From positions 186,001 to 250,000 of the forward strand of contig NZ_PDOD01000001.1 of assembly GCF_003226325.1 (NCBI RefSeq): DNA of 64,000 nt, written 5' to 3'. The translations under genes and the position numbers were made by a program. Source of the stretch: Salipaludibacillus keqinensis. GTDB taxonomy: Bacteria > Bacillota > Bacilli > Bacillales > Salisediminibacteriaceae. Positions 46,793 through 55,190 of the stretch are shown here, piece after piece. Under the pieces are notes generated by a model that made no database searches, was not told the DNA's origin, and worked only from the letters and a program-made list of their open reading frames with translations. The stretch's first letter is position 1; each line of letters opens with the position of its first letter.

Positions 46793-48784
46793 TTAATTTT
46801 GAAGATGTTTTTCAAACCAGTCTGTTAGTTCTTTTAACCTAGCTTGGCGTAAATGTGGGGCTCCGCTTCTCGAAAGCTCGTGGTTGGAGTCGGGAAACCT
46901 GACGAATCTAGGTTCTTGGCCACGTTGGTGTAAAGCTACATATAATTGTTCAGCTTGCTCAACTGGGCAACGGTAATCTTTTTCTCCGTGCATGATAAGC
47001 AAAGGAGTTTCCATTTTATTTACATATTTTAATGGGGAGTGATTCCAAAGTTTGTCTGGATCTTTTAACAAATCCGTTCCAACTTCCCATTCTGTAAAGA
47101 AGTATCCGATGTCACTGACACCGTAAAAACTTATCCAATTGGATATACAACGTAACGTTGCTGCGGCCTTGAACCGGTTTGTATGACCAATAATCCAATT
47201 TGTCATGAATCCTCCATAACTGCCTCCTGTCACACCTAAGCGCTTTTCATCAATCCAAGGACAATGGTCAAGGACAGCATCTGTAAATGAAAGAATATCC
47301 TCATAATCCATGCCTCCGTAATCACCGCGACAAGCATCTACAAAGGATTGTCCGTATCCATGGCTTCCCCTAGGATTTGAATAGAAAACAGCATAACCGT
47401 TTGCGGCAAATAACTGAAGCTCGTGGAAAAATGTATTTCCATACATGGCATGAGGACCACCGTGTATTTCAAGTATACCAGGATAAGATTCTCCTTCTTT
47501 AAATCCAACGGGCTTTAGAATCCAGCCTTGGATCTCTAGACCATCTTTTCCCTTAAAGAGAATTTCTTCTGGTTCTTGTAATTGAACGTCCTTTAGTAGC
47601 TGTTCATTCATGAATGTAAGTTGTTTAGACTTCTTCGTTTCTAAAGAGAGAGCGTAAAGTTCACCAGGATTAGTAGGTGAACTAACACCTATGATCGCAG
47701 TCTTCGTCTCTTCATGAATGCTAAATCCAAAAACATGATGTTGTCCGTTAGTCATCGGCTGGACTTCTCCATTTAAATGAACTTGATAGAGCTCTGTATT
47801 CCCCCAGGCACTTGCTAACGCAAAGATTGAAGTACTATCTTCAGTCCATACTGGGCCAGGGTTTGCTTGACCTGAGCGAATATCACCAATACATGAATCG
47901 CTAACATTCATATCCCAACCCTCTGTAATACAAGAGGTCTCGTTAGTGGATAAATCAATCGTCCAAATTTTACTATGGGTGGCGCCGGCAAACTCTTTCA
48001 TGTGTCCTAAGCAAGCAACCGTTTTCCCGTCAGGAGAGAAAGTTCCATGTGAAAACATTCCTTTCCCATTTGTTAACTGTTTGTCCTTTTTCGAATGCAC
48101 ATCCAGAAGGTAGATGTCAGAAACGAGTTTGTCGTCACCTTGTTTGTTAGAAAAATAACAAACCTTTTCACCATCCGGAGACCAAGAAGAAGGTTCATGA
48201 TCAAACTCCTCGTCAGTGATAAACTCGGTCGTTTCATTGTCTACATGGTAAATAGCTAACTGCTTATTTTTTTGATCTAAGAATCCTGCCGCATCAGACT
48301 TATACTTTAATCTTTCCACAATCAATGGTTGAGATTTCTCCGTTTGTTTTTCCTTTTTATCATCAATTGATGTGGAAGGCAGATCCCCTTTCTCAAACGA
48401 TGTAGTAAATAATATTCTAGACGAATCAGGAGACCAAATTGGCTGTCCAGCTCCGTTTTCTAAATGTGTAACGGACTTAGCTTCTCCCCCATTTAAAGAA
48501 AGTAAATAGAGTTGTGGTGTCTTTTGAGTCCCTCTTTTAGAAACGAAGGTGAGCCATTGCCCATCAGGTGAAAATCGGGGAGACGAGACGGTTCCTTCTC
48601 CAAAAGTCCATTGTTCTGGCGTGTCGTCTTGAATTTTTTGTAGAAAAAGGTGGGAAGTGTATTCATCTTCGTCTGTTATATATTGACGAACAAATGCACA
48701 TGTACCTCCATCCGGAGATAGTTGCGGATCATTTAATACATTCAACTTCCGTAAATCTTGCGACGTGATAGGTTGCTTAGACAT
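46793..48784 (-). CDS. S9 family acylaminoacyl-peptidase-like enzyme (YuxL type)
   Basis: A 663-residue prolyl oligopeptidase family protein: an N-terminal beta-propeller with repeated SPDG motifs (QLSPDGGTCAFV, RFSPDGQWLTFVS, IWSPDSSRILF) and a C-terminal alpha/beta hydrolase with the nucleophile in GVTGGSYGGFMTNW, followed by the aspartate in MHGEKDYRCPV and the histidine in SNHELSRSG. No signal peptide, so it acts in the cytoplasm on short peptides. Start 48784 is chosen because GAAAGGGGA precedes it; the frame opens 14 codons earlier. Confidence 0.9.
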   Translation of the reverse strand: MSKQPITSQDLRKLNVLNDPQLSPDGGTCAFVRQYITDEDEYTSHLFLQKIQDDTPEQWTFGEGTVSSPRFSPDGQWLTFVSKRGTQKTPQLYLLSLNGGEAKSVTHLENGAGQPIWSPDSSRILFTTSFEKGDLPSTSIDDKKEKQTEKSQPLIVERLKYKSDAAGFLDQKNKQLAIYHVDNETTEFITDEEFDHEPSSWSPDGEKVCYFSNKQGDDKLVSDIYLLDVHSKKDKQLTNGKGMFSHGTFSPDGKTVACLGHMKEFAGATHSKIWTIDLSTNETSCITEGWDMNVSDSCIGDIRSGQANPGPVWTEDSTSIFALASAWGNTELYQVHLNGEVQPMTNGQHHVFGFSIHEETKTAIIGVSSPTNPGELYALSLETKKSKQLTFMNEQLLKDVQLQEPEEILFKGKDGLEIQGWILKPVGFKEGESYPGILEIHGGPHAMYGNTFFHELQLFAANGYAVFYSNPRGSHGYGQSFVDACRGDYGGMDYEDILSFTDAVLDHCPWIDEKRLGVTGGSYGGFMTNWIIGHTNRFKAAATLRCISNWISFYGVSDIGYFFTEWEVGTDLLKDPDKLWNHSPLKYVNKMETPLLIMHGEKDYRCPVEQAEQLYVALHQRGQEPRFVRFPDSNHELSRSGAPHLRQARLKELTDWFEKHLQN

Positions 48785-48857
48785 AGTAAATCCCCTTTCA
48801 TCTGAATCTTCTTTCAATTTTAACAAAAAAATTCGGATTCCGAAATAACTTTCTATT

Positions 48858-48871
48858 TGAAAACGCTTCCG
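48858..48871 (+). promoter_or_regulatory. cre-like site (CcpA) before the LacI regulator
   Basis: TGAAAACGCTTCCG matches the catabolite-responsive element consensus at 13 of 14 positions. It overlaps a TTGAAA (48857-48862) that has TAAATT (48880-48885) at 17 bases, so CcpA would block the -35. Confidence 0.6.
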
Positions 48872-48891
48872 TCCTATGGTAAATTTAGTGA

Positions 48892-48903
48892 GTAAACGTT
48901 TAC
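48892..48903. promoter_or_regulatory. Palindromic operator of the LacI regulator
   Basis: GTAAACGTTTAC is a perfect 12-bp palindrome with the central CG typical of LacI-family sites, placed at the expected start of transcription. It suggests autoregulation of the regulator and alpha-glucosidase operon. Confidence 0.65.
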
Positions 48904-48921
48904 GTAAATGGGGTTAGCATA

Positions 48922-49950
48922 GTGAGTATTACAATTAAAGATGTAGCTAAGCATGCAGGCGTGTCTATTGCTACGGTTTCGAGAATTGTGAACAACCAAC
49001 CAGGCTTTGGAAAGAAAACGAAAGAAAAGGTTCTAAAAAGTATTGAAGAACTAGGCTACACACCCAATGCGATTGCTCGGGGACTTGTAGGAAGGGAAAC
49101 AAGAACGATCGGTGTATTACTTCCGAAAGTGTCAGGTTTATTTGCGTCAAAATTATTAGAAGGTATTGAAACGACGGCGCGAAAAGAAGGGTATAGTGTT
49201 TTCGTATGTCACACAGACTCGAAAGAAGATCGATCTATTCAGGACCTTCAAGTGCTTAAAGAAAAACAAGTGGATGGCATGATCTACGCTAGTGATCAAT
49301 TATCATTGGCTCAAGGCCAATTATTAGAAGCCATGACTTGTCCAATTGTGTTTGTATCAACTCAATCTTTAACTCATCCGTTTCCTTATGTGAAAGTTGA
49401 TGACTATCAGGCAGCCTATGATGGAACAAGTTATTTATTAACTAAAGGTCACGAACAAATTGCCTTCATAGGAGGAGAACAGGATGATTTGATCGCAGGT
49501 AAACCAAGAGATAAAGGATTCCGACAGGCTATGAAAGATCACGGGATGCCCATTAATGAGGCTCTAATGGTTTATGGAGATTTCCGATTCCAATCTGGAA
49601 AAAAAGGGTTGCGTCAGTTATTAGCAGCCAAAACTCCATTTAGTGCCGTCTTTGCAAGCAGTGATGAAATGGCTGTCGGGGTGCTATCAGAAGCTTACGA
49701 TAAAGGGATTTCTGTTCCTAAGGATTTAGCAGTCCTAGGCTACGATAATACGATGGCAGCGGAAATGGCGATCCCACCTTTGACGACTATAGCTCAACCG
49801 CTAGATGATATGGGAAAACAAGCTGTAACATTATTATTAACGATACGTGAAAACAGAGGAAAAGCAATTTCAAATATTGAAGCGGAACATGAAATTGTAG
49901 AAAGAAAAACGGTGCTACTTCGGAAAAATACAAAAGGGTTATTTTATTAA
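48922..49950 (+). CDS. LacI family transcriptional regulator
   Basis: A 342-residue repressor with an N-terminal helix-turn-helix (TIKDVAKHAGVSIATVSRIVN, written here at its limits as residues 3-22), the hinge region and a periplasmic-binding-like effector domain. It starts at GTG 48922. The alpha-glucosidase gene follows after 16 bases, so the effector is probably an alpha-glucoside such as maltose or isomaltose. This is inferred from context. Confidence 0.88.
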   Translation: MSITIKDVAKHAGVSIATVSRIVNNQPGFGKKTKEKVLKSIEELGYTPNAIARGLVGRETRTIGVLLPKVSGLFASKLLEGIETTARKEGYSVFVCHTDSKEDRSIQDLQVLKEKQVDGMIYASDQLSLAQGQLLEAMTCPIVFVSTQSLTHPFPYVKVDDYQAAYDGTSYLLTKGHEQIAFIGGEQDDLIAGKPRDKGFRQAMKDHGMPINEALMVYGDFRFQSGKKGLRQLLAAKTPFSAVFASSDEMAVGVLSEAYDKGISVPKDLAVLGYDNTMAAEMAIPPLTTIAQPLDDMGKQAVTLLLTIRENRGKAISNIEAEHEIVERKTVLLRKNTKGLFY

Positions 49951-49966
49951 AGGGAGGAAAAATCTT

Positions 49967-51655
49967 ATGCAACAAACAAAAAAATGGTGGAAAGAAAGCG
50001 TTGTATACCAAATTTACCCTCGTAGTTTCAACGACAGTAATGGAGATGGAATAGGAGATATTAAAGGAATTATTGAAAAACTTGATTATTTAAAGAAACT
50101 TGGAGTAGACGTGATATGGTTATCGCCAGTTTATAAATCTCCTAACGACGATAATGGGTATGATATCAGTGACTATCAAGAGATTATGGATGAGTTTGGG
50201 ACGATGGATGATTGGGATGAGTTATTAAAGGAAGCGCATAGTAGAGGCTTAAGATTAATCATGGACCTAGTTGTGAATCATTCTTCTGATGAACACGCCT
50301 GGTTTGCCGAATCACGAAAGTCAAAAGATCATCCTTATCGTGATTATTACATATGGCGTCCTGGTAAAGAAGATGGATCTGAGCCTAACAATTGGGAATC
50401 GGCATTTAGTGGTTCAGCTTGGGAATATGATGAGGCGACTGAAGAGTATTTTTTACACTTGTTCTCTAAAAAACAACCTGATCTAAATTGGGAAAACCCT
50501 TCGGTGCGTCGCGAGGTTTACGATATGATGCGTTGGTGGTTGGATAAAGGCATTGATGGTTTTCGCATGGATGTGATTAATTTCATTTCTAAGGTTCCAG
50601 GGTTACCTGATGCACCAAATCCTCAAGGGAAAAAATACGTTCCCGGCGGAGATTACTTTATGAACGGTCCTCGTATTCATGAATTTTTACATGAAATGCA
50701 TAATGAAGTAATGAAAGATTACGATATGATGACAGTTGGGGAAATGCCTGGCGTAGGTCCTCAAGAAGCTGTTCGCTACACACAAGAAGACCGAGAAGAA
50801 GTAAACATGGTCTTTCAATTCGAGCACGTTGATCTTGACTCTGGTCCAGAAGGAAAGTGGGATCTTCGACCGTTAAAGTTAAGTGCCCTTCGGGATAATT
50901 TAGTGAAATGGCAAAAAGCTTTAGAGAAAGACGGCTGGAATAGTTTGTATATGAATAATCACGACCAACCTCGGATGGTTTCACGGTTTGCTAATGACGG
51001 TAAGTACCGGGAAGAGTCGGCAAAAATGTTGGCTACGCTTCTTCATATGATGAGGGGGACTCCTTACATTTATCAAGGTGAAGAATTAGGGATGACAAAC
51101 GTGAAATTTGAGAATATCGATGATTATAAAGATATTGAGACATTAAATATGTACAACGAGAAACGTGCAGAAGGCATTGCTCACGATGAGTTAATGAAAC
51201 GAATTTATGTTAAAGGACGAGATAATGCGAGAACACCTGTACAATGGGACGACTCAGACCATGCAGGGTTCACTTCAGGTACTCCATGGATCCGCTTGAA
51301 TCCGAATTATATGCAGATTAATGCGAAACAAGCTTTAGAAGACGGAAAATCCATTTTCTATTACTATCAGCAACTGATTCAATTAAGACACCAGTACGAT
51401 ATAGTAGTGTATGGCAGCTTTGATGTGATATTGAATGATCACGAAGAAGTGTTTGCTTATAAACGTGAATTAGGAGATGAGACGCTGGTTGTCTATTGTA
51501 ATTTTTATGATAGAACCCCTACCGTGGAAATCCTCAGGGATTATCGAGATCGGGACCGCCACCTGTTCATTTCTAATTACGAGGTTGAAGACTTGAAAAG
51601 TAATGAAATCACGTTAAAGCCCTATGAAACGAGAGTATATCATTTTAAAAATTAG
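49967..51655 (+). CDS. GH13 alpha-glucosidase (oligo-1,6-glucosidase type)
   Basis: A 562-residue cytoplasmic glycoside hydrolase of family 13, subfamily of oligo-1,6-glucosidases and MalL. Conserved regions are DLVVNHSSDEH, the nucleophile aspartate in GFRMDVINFIS, the acid glutamate in VGEMPG and the aspartate in NNHDQPRMV. The residue after the nucleophile is Val (DVIN), the state usually linked to cleavage of alpha-1,6 bonds. AAAGGGAGGAAA precedes ATG. No sugar transporter is adjacent. Confidence 0.9.
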   Translation: MQQTKKWWKESVVYQIYPRSFNDSNGDGIGDIKGIIEKLDYLKKLGVDVIWLSPVYKSPNDDNGYDISDYQEIMDEFGTMDDWDELLKEAHSRGLRLIMDLVVNHSSDEHAWFAESRKSKDHPYRDYYIWRPGKEDGSEPNNWESAFSGSAWEYDEATEEYFLHLFSKKQPDLNWENPSVRREVYDMMRWWLDKGIDGFRMDVINFISKVPGLPDAPNPQGKKYVPGGDYFMNGPRIHEFLHEMHNEVMKDYDMMTVGEMPGVGPQEAVRYTQEDREEVNMVFQFEHVDLDSGPEGKWDLRPLKLSALRDNLVKWQKALEKDGWNSLYMNNHDQPRMVSRFANDGKYREESAKMLATLLHMMRGTPYIYQGEELGMTNVKFENIDDYKDIETLNMYNEKRAEGIAHDELMKRIYVKGRDNARTPVQWDDSDHAGFTSGTPWIRLNPNYMQINAKQALEDGKSIFYYYQQLIQLRHQYDIVVYGSFDVILNDHEEVFAYKRELGDETLVVYCNFYDRTPTVEILRDYRDRDRHLFISNYEVEDLKSNEITLKPYETRVYHFKN

Positions 51656-51660
51656 TTTTT

Positions 51661-51697
51661 AGGAGCTCAGGAAGCGAATCCTGAGCTCTTTCTTTAT
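51661..51697 (+). terminator. Terminator of the alpha-glucosidase gene
   Basis: GAGCTCAGGA pairs with TCCTGAGCTC, followed by TTTCTTT. Confidence 0.8.
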
Positions 51698-51760
51698 ACT
51701 CTGAAAAAAATGGGGAATTTAAATATTTTTAAAGAAACAGTCCGATTTCTCTCACAACTT

Positions 51761-51768
51761 ACCGATAT
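51761..51768 (+). promoter_or_regulatory. SigD-like -10 element before the flagellin gene
   Basis: ACCGATAT matches the motility sigma factor -10 consensus GCCGATAT at 7 of 8 bases. At the expected distance (15 bases) upstream there is no TAAA -35, so the promoter would be weak. Confidence 0.45.
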
Positions 51769-51800
51769 AAAGAGTAGATAAATGGAAAGGGCGAGAGCTT

Positions 51801-52613
51801 ATGCTACGTAACATCGGAATGGTACAGCAATTTGCATTAAGGCATGCTGGACTTCACCAAAAACAAATGATGAAGCATATGGAACGATTATCTTCAGGCC
51901 AACGAATCAATCGGGCAGCGGATGATCCTGCAGGCTTAGCTATTTCTGAACGAATGAGAGCGCAAATCCGTGGAATTGAACAAGCGAAACGAAATGTGCT
52001 AGATGGAGTTTCTTTAATTAGGACAGCAGAAGGTGGATTGAGCGAACAACACTCCATGCTGCAACGTGTACGTGAATTGAGTGTTCAATCGGCAAATGAT
52101 ATTTATTCTTCAGAAGATAGAGCGTTCCTTCAACAAGAAGTTGATCAAATATTACAAGAAATGATTCAAGTTAGAAACAATACGATGTTCAACAACAATC
52201 CCCTTTATCAAGGTGGGGAACTTCGTCTTCAAACAGGAGCCAATGCAGGTCAATTCATGACGATTAATCTTCCAGATACGGAATTGTCCAAGCTAGCGAT
52301 CGACGGTCTCGACATCTCAACAAGGGAGGGGGCGAGTGGTGCCCTTGAGCTAGTGGATGGAGCAATCCAATCAATTTCTTCACACCGTTCTAGACTTGGT
52401 GCTTACGAGAATCGGTTAGAACATACGTATAATCATTTGACGAACTATCGAGTTCAACTGACATCTTCAGAATCGAGAATTCGAGATGTAGACATGGCTA
52501 GGGAGATGATGGGACTTGTGAAACATCAGTTGTTGCAACAAGTGTCCGTGTCCATGATGATGCAGGCAAACCAACAGCAATCGATGATTCTGACATTATT
52601 AAATGGGAAATGA
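51801..52613 (+). CDS. Orphan flagellin-like protein
   Basis: A 270-residue flagellin. The N-terminal D0/D1 helices contain LSSGQRINRAADDPAGLAIS and the C-terminal helices contain SRIRDVDMAREM and a terminal LLNGK; the variable central domain is very short, as in compact Bacillus flagellins. The start MLRNIGMVQQFALRH differs from the usual MRINHN type. No flagellar gene is adjacent, so it is a second flagellin copy. GAAAGGGCGAGAG precedes ATG. Confidence 0.85.
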   Translation: MLRNIGMVQQFALRHAGLHQKQMMKHMERLSSGQRINRAADDPAGLAISERMRAQIRGIEQAKRNVLDGVSLIRTAEGGLSEQHSMLQRVRELSVQSANDIYSSEDRAFLQQEVDQILQEMIQVRNNTMFNNNPLYQGGELRLQTGANAGQFMTINLPDTELSKLAIDGLDISTREGASGALELVDGAIQSISSHRSRLGAYENRLEHTYNHLTNYRVQLTSSESRIRDVDMAREMMGLVKHQLLQQVSVSMMMQANQQQSMILTLLNGK

Positions 52614-52690
52614 TCAATCAAATGTTTTTACTGTTAAAAAGATGGGAAATGAAATCAATAAAGCCATTCTAAAAGGAAAGGTGAATTCAA

Positions 52691-53419
52691 ATGTTATTGC
52701 ATTATAACTGGTTACAATCTTATACCGTTTTTGGGAATGATGGAGAAATTGGGAAAGTAGATGATGTTTACTTTGATGAAAATATGTGGACGATCCGTTA
52801 TATCGTTGCGAAAACGGGGAAGACATTTCTTTCAGAAAAGGTATTTATCTCTCCAGTATCGATTGAGAAAATGGATATTAATGAAGAAGTCATTCGAGTA
52901 GGAATCACACAAGATGAAGCTCAAAAAGCTCCCGACCCTGGAGAGGAAGCGGTAACGAGAAAGTATGAAAAGGATTTTAGTCACTATTACAGAATGAGCC
53001 CTTACTGGTTAGGAACTGGTGTGTGGGGTAATGCAGCTTCTGCTAGAGAGATGGTTTATGAAGAAGTTCCTGTCCGAGCAGAAGAATTGGAAGATAACCA
53101 GTCACATGTTCACCAAGCCAAGCTTGTGACTGGTTATGAACTTTCCGTCAAAGATGATACGTTCGGAAAAATCGAAGACATGCTTCTGGATGAGTCTTCA
53201 TTTAGAATTAAATATTTTGTGGCTGATACAAAGAAATGGCTCCCAGGGGGTAAGAAAGTATTGATTTCGCCAGAATGGGTGGAGGCCATTGATTGGGGCA
53301 AAGCTCAAATCAATATTGATGTTACTCGAGAACAAATCGAAAGTGCTCCTGAATACCTTTCTAAGATTGATTTAACAGACGAGAGGGAACGTGAGCTTTG
53401 GTTTCATTACAACAAATAA
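52691..53419 (+). CDS. Two-domain PRC-barrel protein
   Basis: A 242-residue soluble protein with two PRC-barrel units: FGNDGEIGKVDDVYFDE near the start and ELSVKDDTFGKIEDMLLDE near residue 150. An acidic linker joins them. PRC-barrel proteins of this kind occur in general-stress and RNA-related contexts, but no function can be assigned. AAAGGAAAGGTG precedes ATG. It stands alone between the flagellin gene and a terminator. Confidence 0.75.
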   Translation: MLLHYNWLQSYTVFGNDGEIGKVDDVYFDENMWTIRYIVAKTGKTFLSEKVFISPVSIEKMDINEEVIRVGITQDEAQKAPDPGEEAVTRKYEKDFSHYYRMSPYWLGTGVWGNAASAREMVYEEVPVRAEELEDNQSHVHQAKLVTGYELSVKDDTFGKIEDMLLDESSFRIKYFVADTKKWLPGGKKVLISPEWVEAIDWGKAQINIDVTREQIESAPEYLSKIDLTDERERELWFHYNK

Positions 53420-53434
53420 ACAATAACGAGATTA

Positions 53435-53473
53435 AACCTTCCTTGGATGCAGTCCCTCCAAGGAAGGTTTTTT
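53435..53473 (+). terminator. Terminator of the PRC-barrel gene
   Basis: AACCTTCCTTGGA and TCCAAGGAAGGTT form a perfect 13-bp stem, followed by TTTT. Confidence 0.9.
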
Positions 53474-53743
53474 GATGTGTAATGTCTCCCTTAAACGGTC
53501 CTTTATTCAACAACATTCTTACAATCTAATTTCTCAGAACACTTTATACATTTTTCTTTACAGATGAAAAAAGAAAATGTATAATTCAGCTTATAATGAA
53601 AAAGTTTCCTTAGTGCAACTTTTATAGCTATAACTAAAATATTAAAACTTTGTAAACTTAATTTGTTTAGTGCACAACTTAAGTTTTGGATCATATGTTA
53701 TGGTCAATGAAATAATTATTAATTTATAGGGAGTTGTTAAAAG
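53474..53743. other. AT-rich gap before the metal-binding lipoprotein gene
   Basis: No gene was seen. TGTTATGGT (53696-53704) is a possible extended -10 for the lipoprotein. No convincing Zur, Fur or MntR box was recognised. Confidence 0.4.
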
Positions 53744-54664
53744 ATGAAAACATTTAAAAGAAATTTTATTACACTAGCGGGAATATGTGTTGCTCTTCTA
53801 ATAAGCGGATGTGGAGAAGGTAATGAACAGGGTAATGAAGAGGAAAGTGAAGGAGTACATGTTACCACTAGCTTCTCTATTTTAGGTGATATGATTGAGC
53901 AAGTTGTAGGTGACCGAGGACAGGTTGACTATATCGTTCCAATCGGTGAAGAACCACATGAATATGAACCAGTACCTAGCGACTTTAGAAATGTGAGCGA
54001 TTCAGACGTATTTTATGTAAATGGGATGGGACTGGAAGAGTGGCTTGAAAAAGTGGTCGATAACGCTTCAGACACACCAGTCGTTACTGTATCTGAAGGA
54101 ATTACAGAAATTCCACTTGAGGGAGAAGAGGCACCGGATCCTCATGCATGGCTTAGCCCGAAAAATGCATCTTATTATATTGAGAATATTGTCACTGACC
54201 TATCCGAACGTGATCCTGATGGTGAAGATGAATATCGAGCAAATGCAGAAGCATACCTTGAGGAAATTAAAGAATTAGACCAGTGGATTGAGGAAAAAGT
54301 TCAGGATGTACCGGAAGATAAAAGAACAATCGTCATAAGTGAGAATGCCTTCAAATACTTTGGGGAAGACTACGGTTTTGAAACAGAAGGGATATGGGAA
54401 ATTAATTCTCATGAAGAAGGGACATCAGGGCAAATCAATCGTTTGATTGATATTATTCAAGAGAAAGACCTTCCTGCACTTTTCGTTGAATCGACAGTAG
54501 ATCAAAGGTACATGGAAACAGTTTCTGACAATTCAGGGGTTGATATTGCTGGAGAAGTCTTTACAGATGCAGTAGGTGAAGAAGGATCTGGTGCAGAAAC
54601 TTATATAGATATGATTAAGCACAATGCTGAGACATTTGTAAACGGACTAAGCGGTACAAATTGA
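53744..54664 (+). CDS. Metal ABC transporter substrate-binding lipoprotein (cluster A-I, ZnuA/MntA type)
   Basis: A 306-residue exported lipoprotein: signal peptide with lipobox LISGC and lipidated C23, then the cluster A-I binding fold. The probable metal ligands are the histidines in EEPHEYEP and DPHAW, the glutamate in LFVESTVD and the aspartate in FTDAVGEEG; the His-His-Glu-Asp set and the absence of a long histidine-rich loop favour manganese over zinc, without proof. No permease or ATPase gene is adjacent. The start follows TAGGGAG. Confidence 0.85.
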   Translation: MKTFKRNFITLAGICVALLISGCGEGNEQGNEEESEGVHVTTSFSILGDMIEQVVGDRGQVDYIVPIGEEPHEYEPVPSDFRNVSDSDVFYVNGMGLEEWLEKVVDNASDTPVVTVSEGITEIPLEGEEAPDPHAWLSPKNASYYIENIVTDLSERDPDGEDEYRANAEAYLEEIKELDQWIEEKVQDVPEDKRTIVISENAFKYFGEDYGFETEGIWEINSHEEGTSGQINRLIDIIQEKDLPALFVESTVDQRYMETVSDNSGVDIAGEVFTDAVGEEGSGAETYIDMIKHNAETFVNGLSGTN

Positions 54665-54673
54665 GCAAGCTCA

Positions 54674-54715
54674 TTGAAATTCACCTCTGGTCTTGTTAAA
54701 ATACGATTGATCGTA
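54674..54715 (+). promoter_or_regulatory. Promoter and candidate operator of the HesB-like gene
   Basis: TTGAAA (54674-54679), 17 bases and TAAAAT (54697-54702) with an extended TG. The inverted repeat TACGAT-TG-ATCGTA (54702-54715) starts at the last base of the -10 and covers the start point. The regulator is not known. Confidence 0.6.
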
Positions 54716-54735
54716 AAATTAATTGAGGTGAAATA

Positions 54736-55020
54736 ATGAATATTACAGACAAAGCTAAAGGTTATATTCAAGAAGTGATGAACGAACATGGTGTGAAGAA
54801 CATCAAAATCTTTATCGCAGGCATGGGTTGAGGCGGACCCCAATTGGGATTGGCTCTGGATGAGCCAACAGATAATGATGTTGTAGAAGAAGTAAACGGC
54901 ATTCAAGTCGCCTTTGATAAAGCGATTCACGGTCAGACAAACGACATGGCCTTGGATTATCAGGAAACGCAAGATGGCGGCGGTTTAGTCATGACGGGTA
55001 ACGAAAGTGATTGCTGTTAA
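54736..55020 (+). CDS. HesB/IscA-like protein with in-frame UGA, candidate selenoprotein
   Basis: Read from ATG 54736 (ribosome site GAGGTG 6 bases upstream) to TAA 55018-55020, the frame gives 94 residues of an A-type iron-sulfur protein, interrupted only by TGA at 54829-54831 (codon 32). The sequence around it is IAGMG-TGA-GGPQLGLALDEP; homologs have cysteine at this place. The family of small HesB-like (seleno)proteins (TIGR01911) includes members with selenocysteine exactly here. Both sides of the TGA are intact and the C terminus ends DCC. A hairpin suitable as a bacterial SECIS follows (54850-54868). Alternative: a one-base nonsense mutation. Selenocysteine genes are not in this window. 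Confidence 0.75.
54850..54868 (+). promoter_or_regulatory. Candidate bacterial SECIS hairpin
   Basis: TTGGCTC (54850-54856) and GAGCCAA (54862-54868) form a perfect 7-bp stem with the loop TGGAT. The loop begins 25 bases after the TGA and has G as its second base, within the ranges reported for bacterial SECIS elements. Confidence 0.55.
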
Positions 55021-55029
55021 TATAAGTTA

Positions 55030-55069
55030 GCTAAAAAACAACTTTTCTAGTGAAAAGTTGTTTTTTAGC
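55030..55069 (+). terminator. Terminator of the HesB-like gene
   Basis: A perfect 18-bp stem, 55030-55047 with 55052-55069, loop TAGT. The arms contain runs of A and T that give it activity in either direction. Confidence 0.9.
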
Positions 55070-55190
55070 ATTTGATTTGAAATGGAGTTTTCAATTCATT
55101 GTTATTTAAATTAGTTAAATCATTTGTCATCTAGAGAAGAACCTCTTAAGATAAAGGGATATAATAAAAATAGTTATAGGAGAGTATAAA

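Noticed and set aside
53503-53694. Minus-strand 63-codon frame upstream of the metal-binding lipoprotein gene
   Set aside because: AT-rich random-looking product with no ribosome site or family resemblance.
54601-54972. A 123-codon open frame on the minus strand across the HesB-like gene
   Set aside because: It has no ribosome site, its product resembles no family, and it is antisense to a clearly recognisable gene with promoter and terminator.
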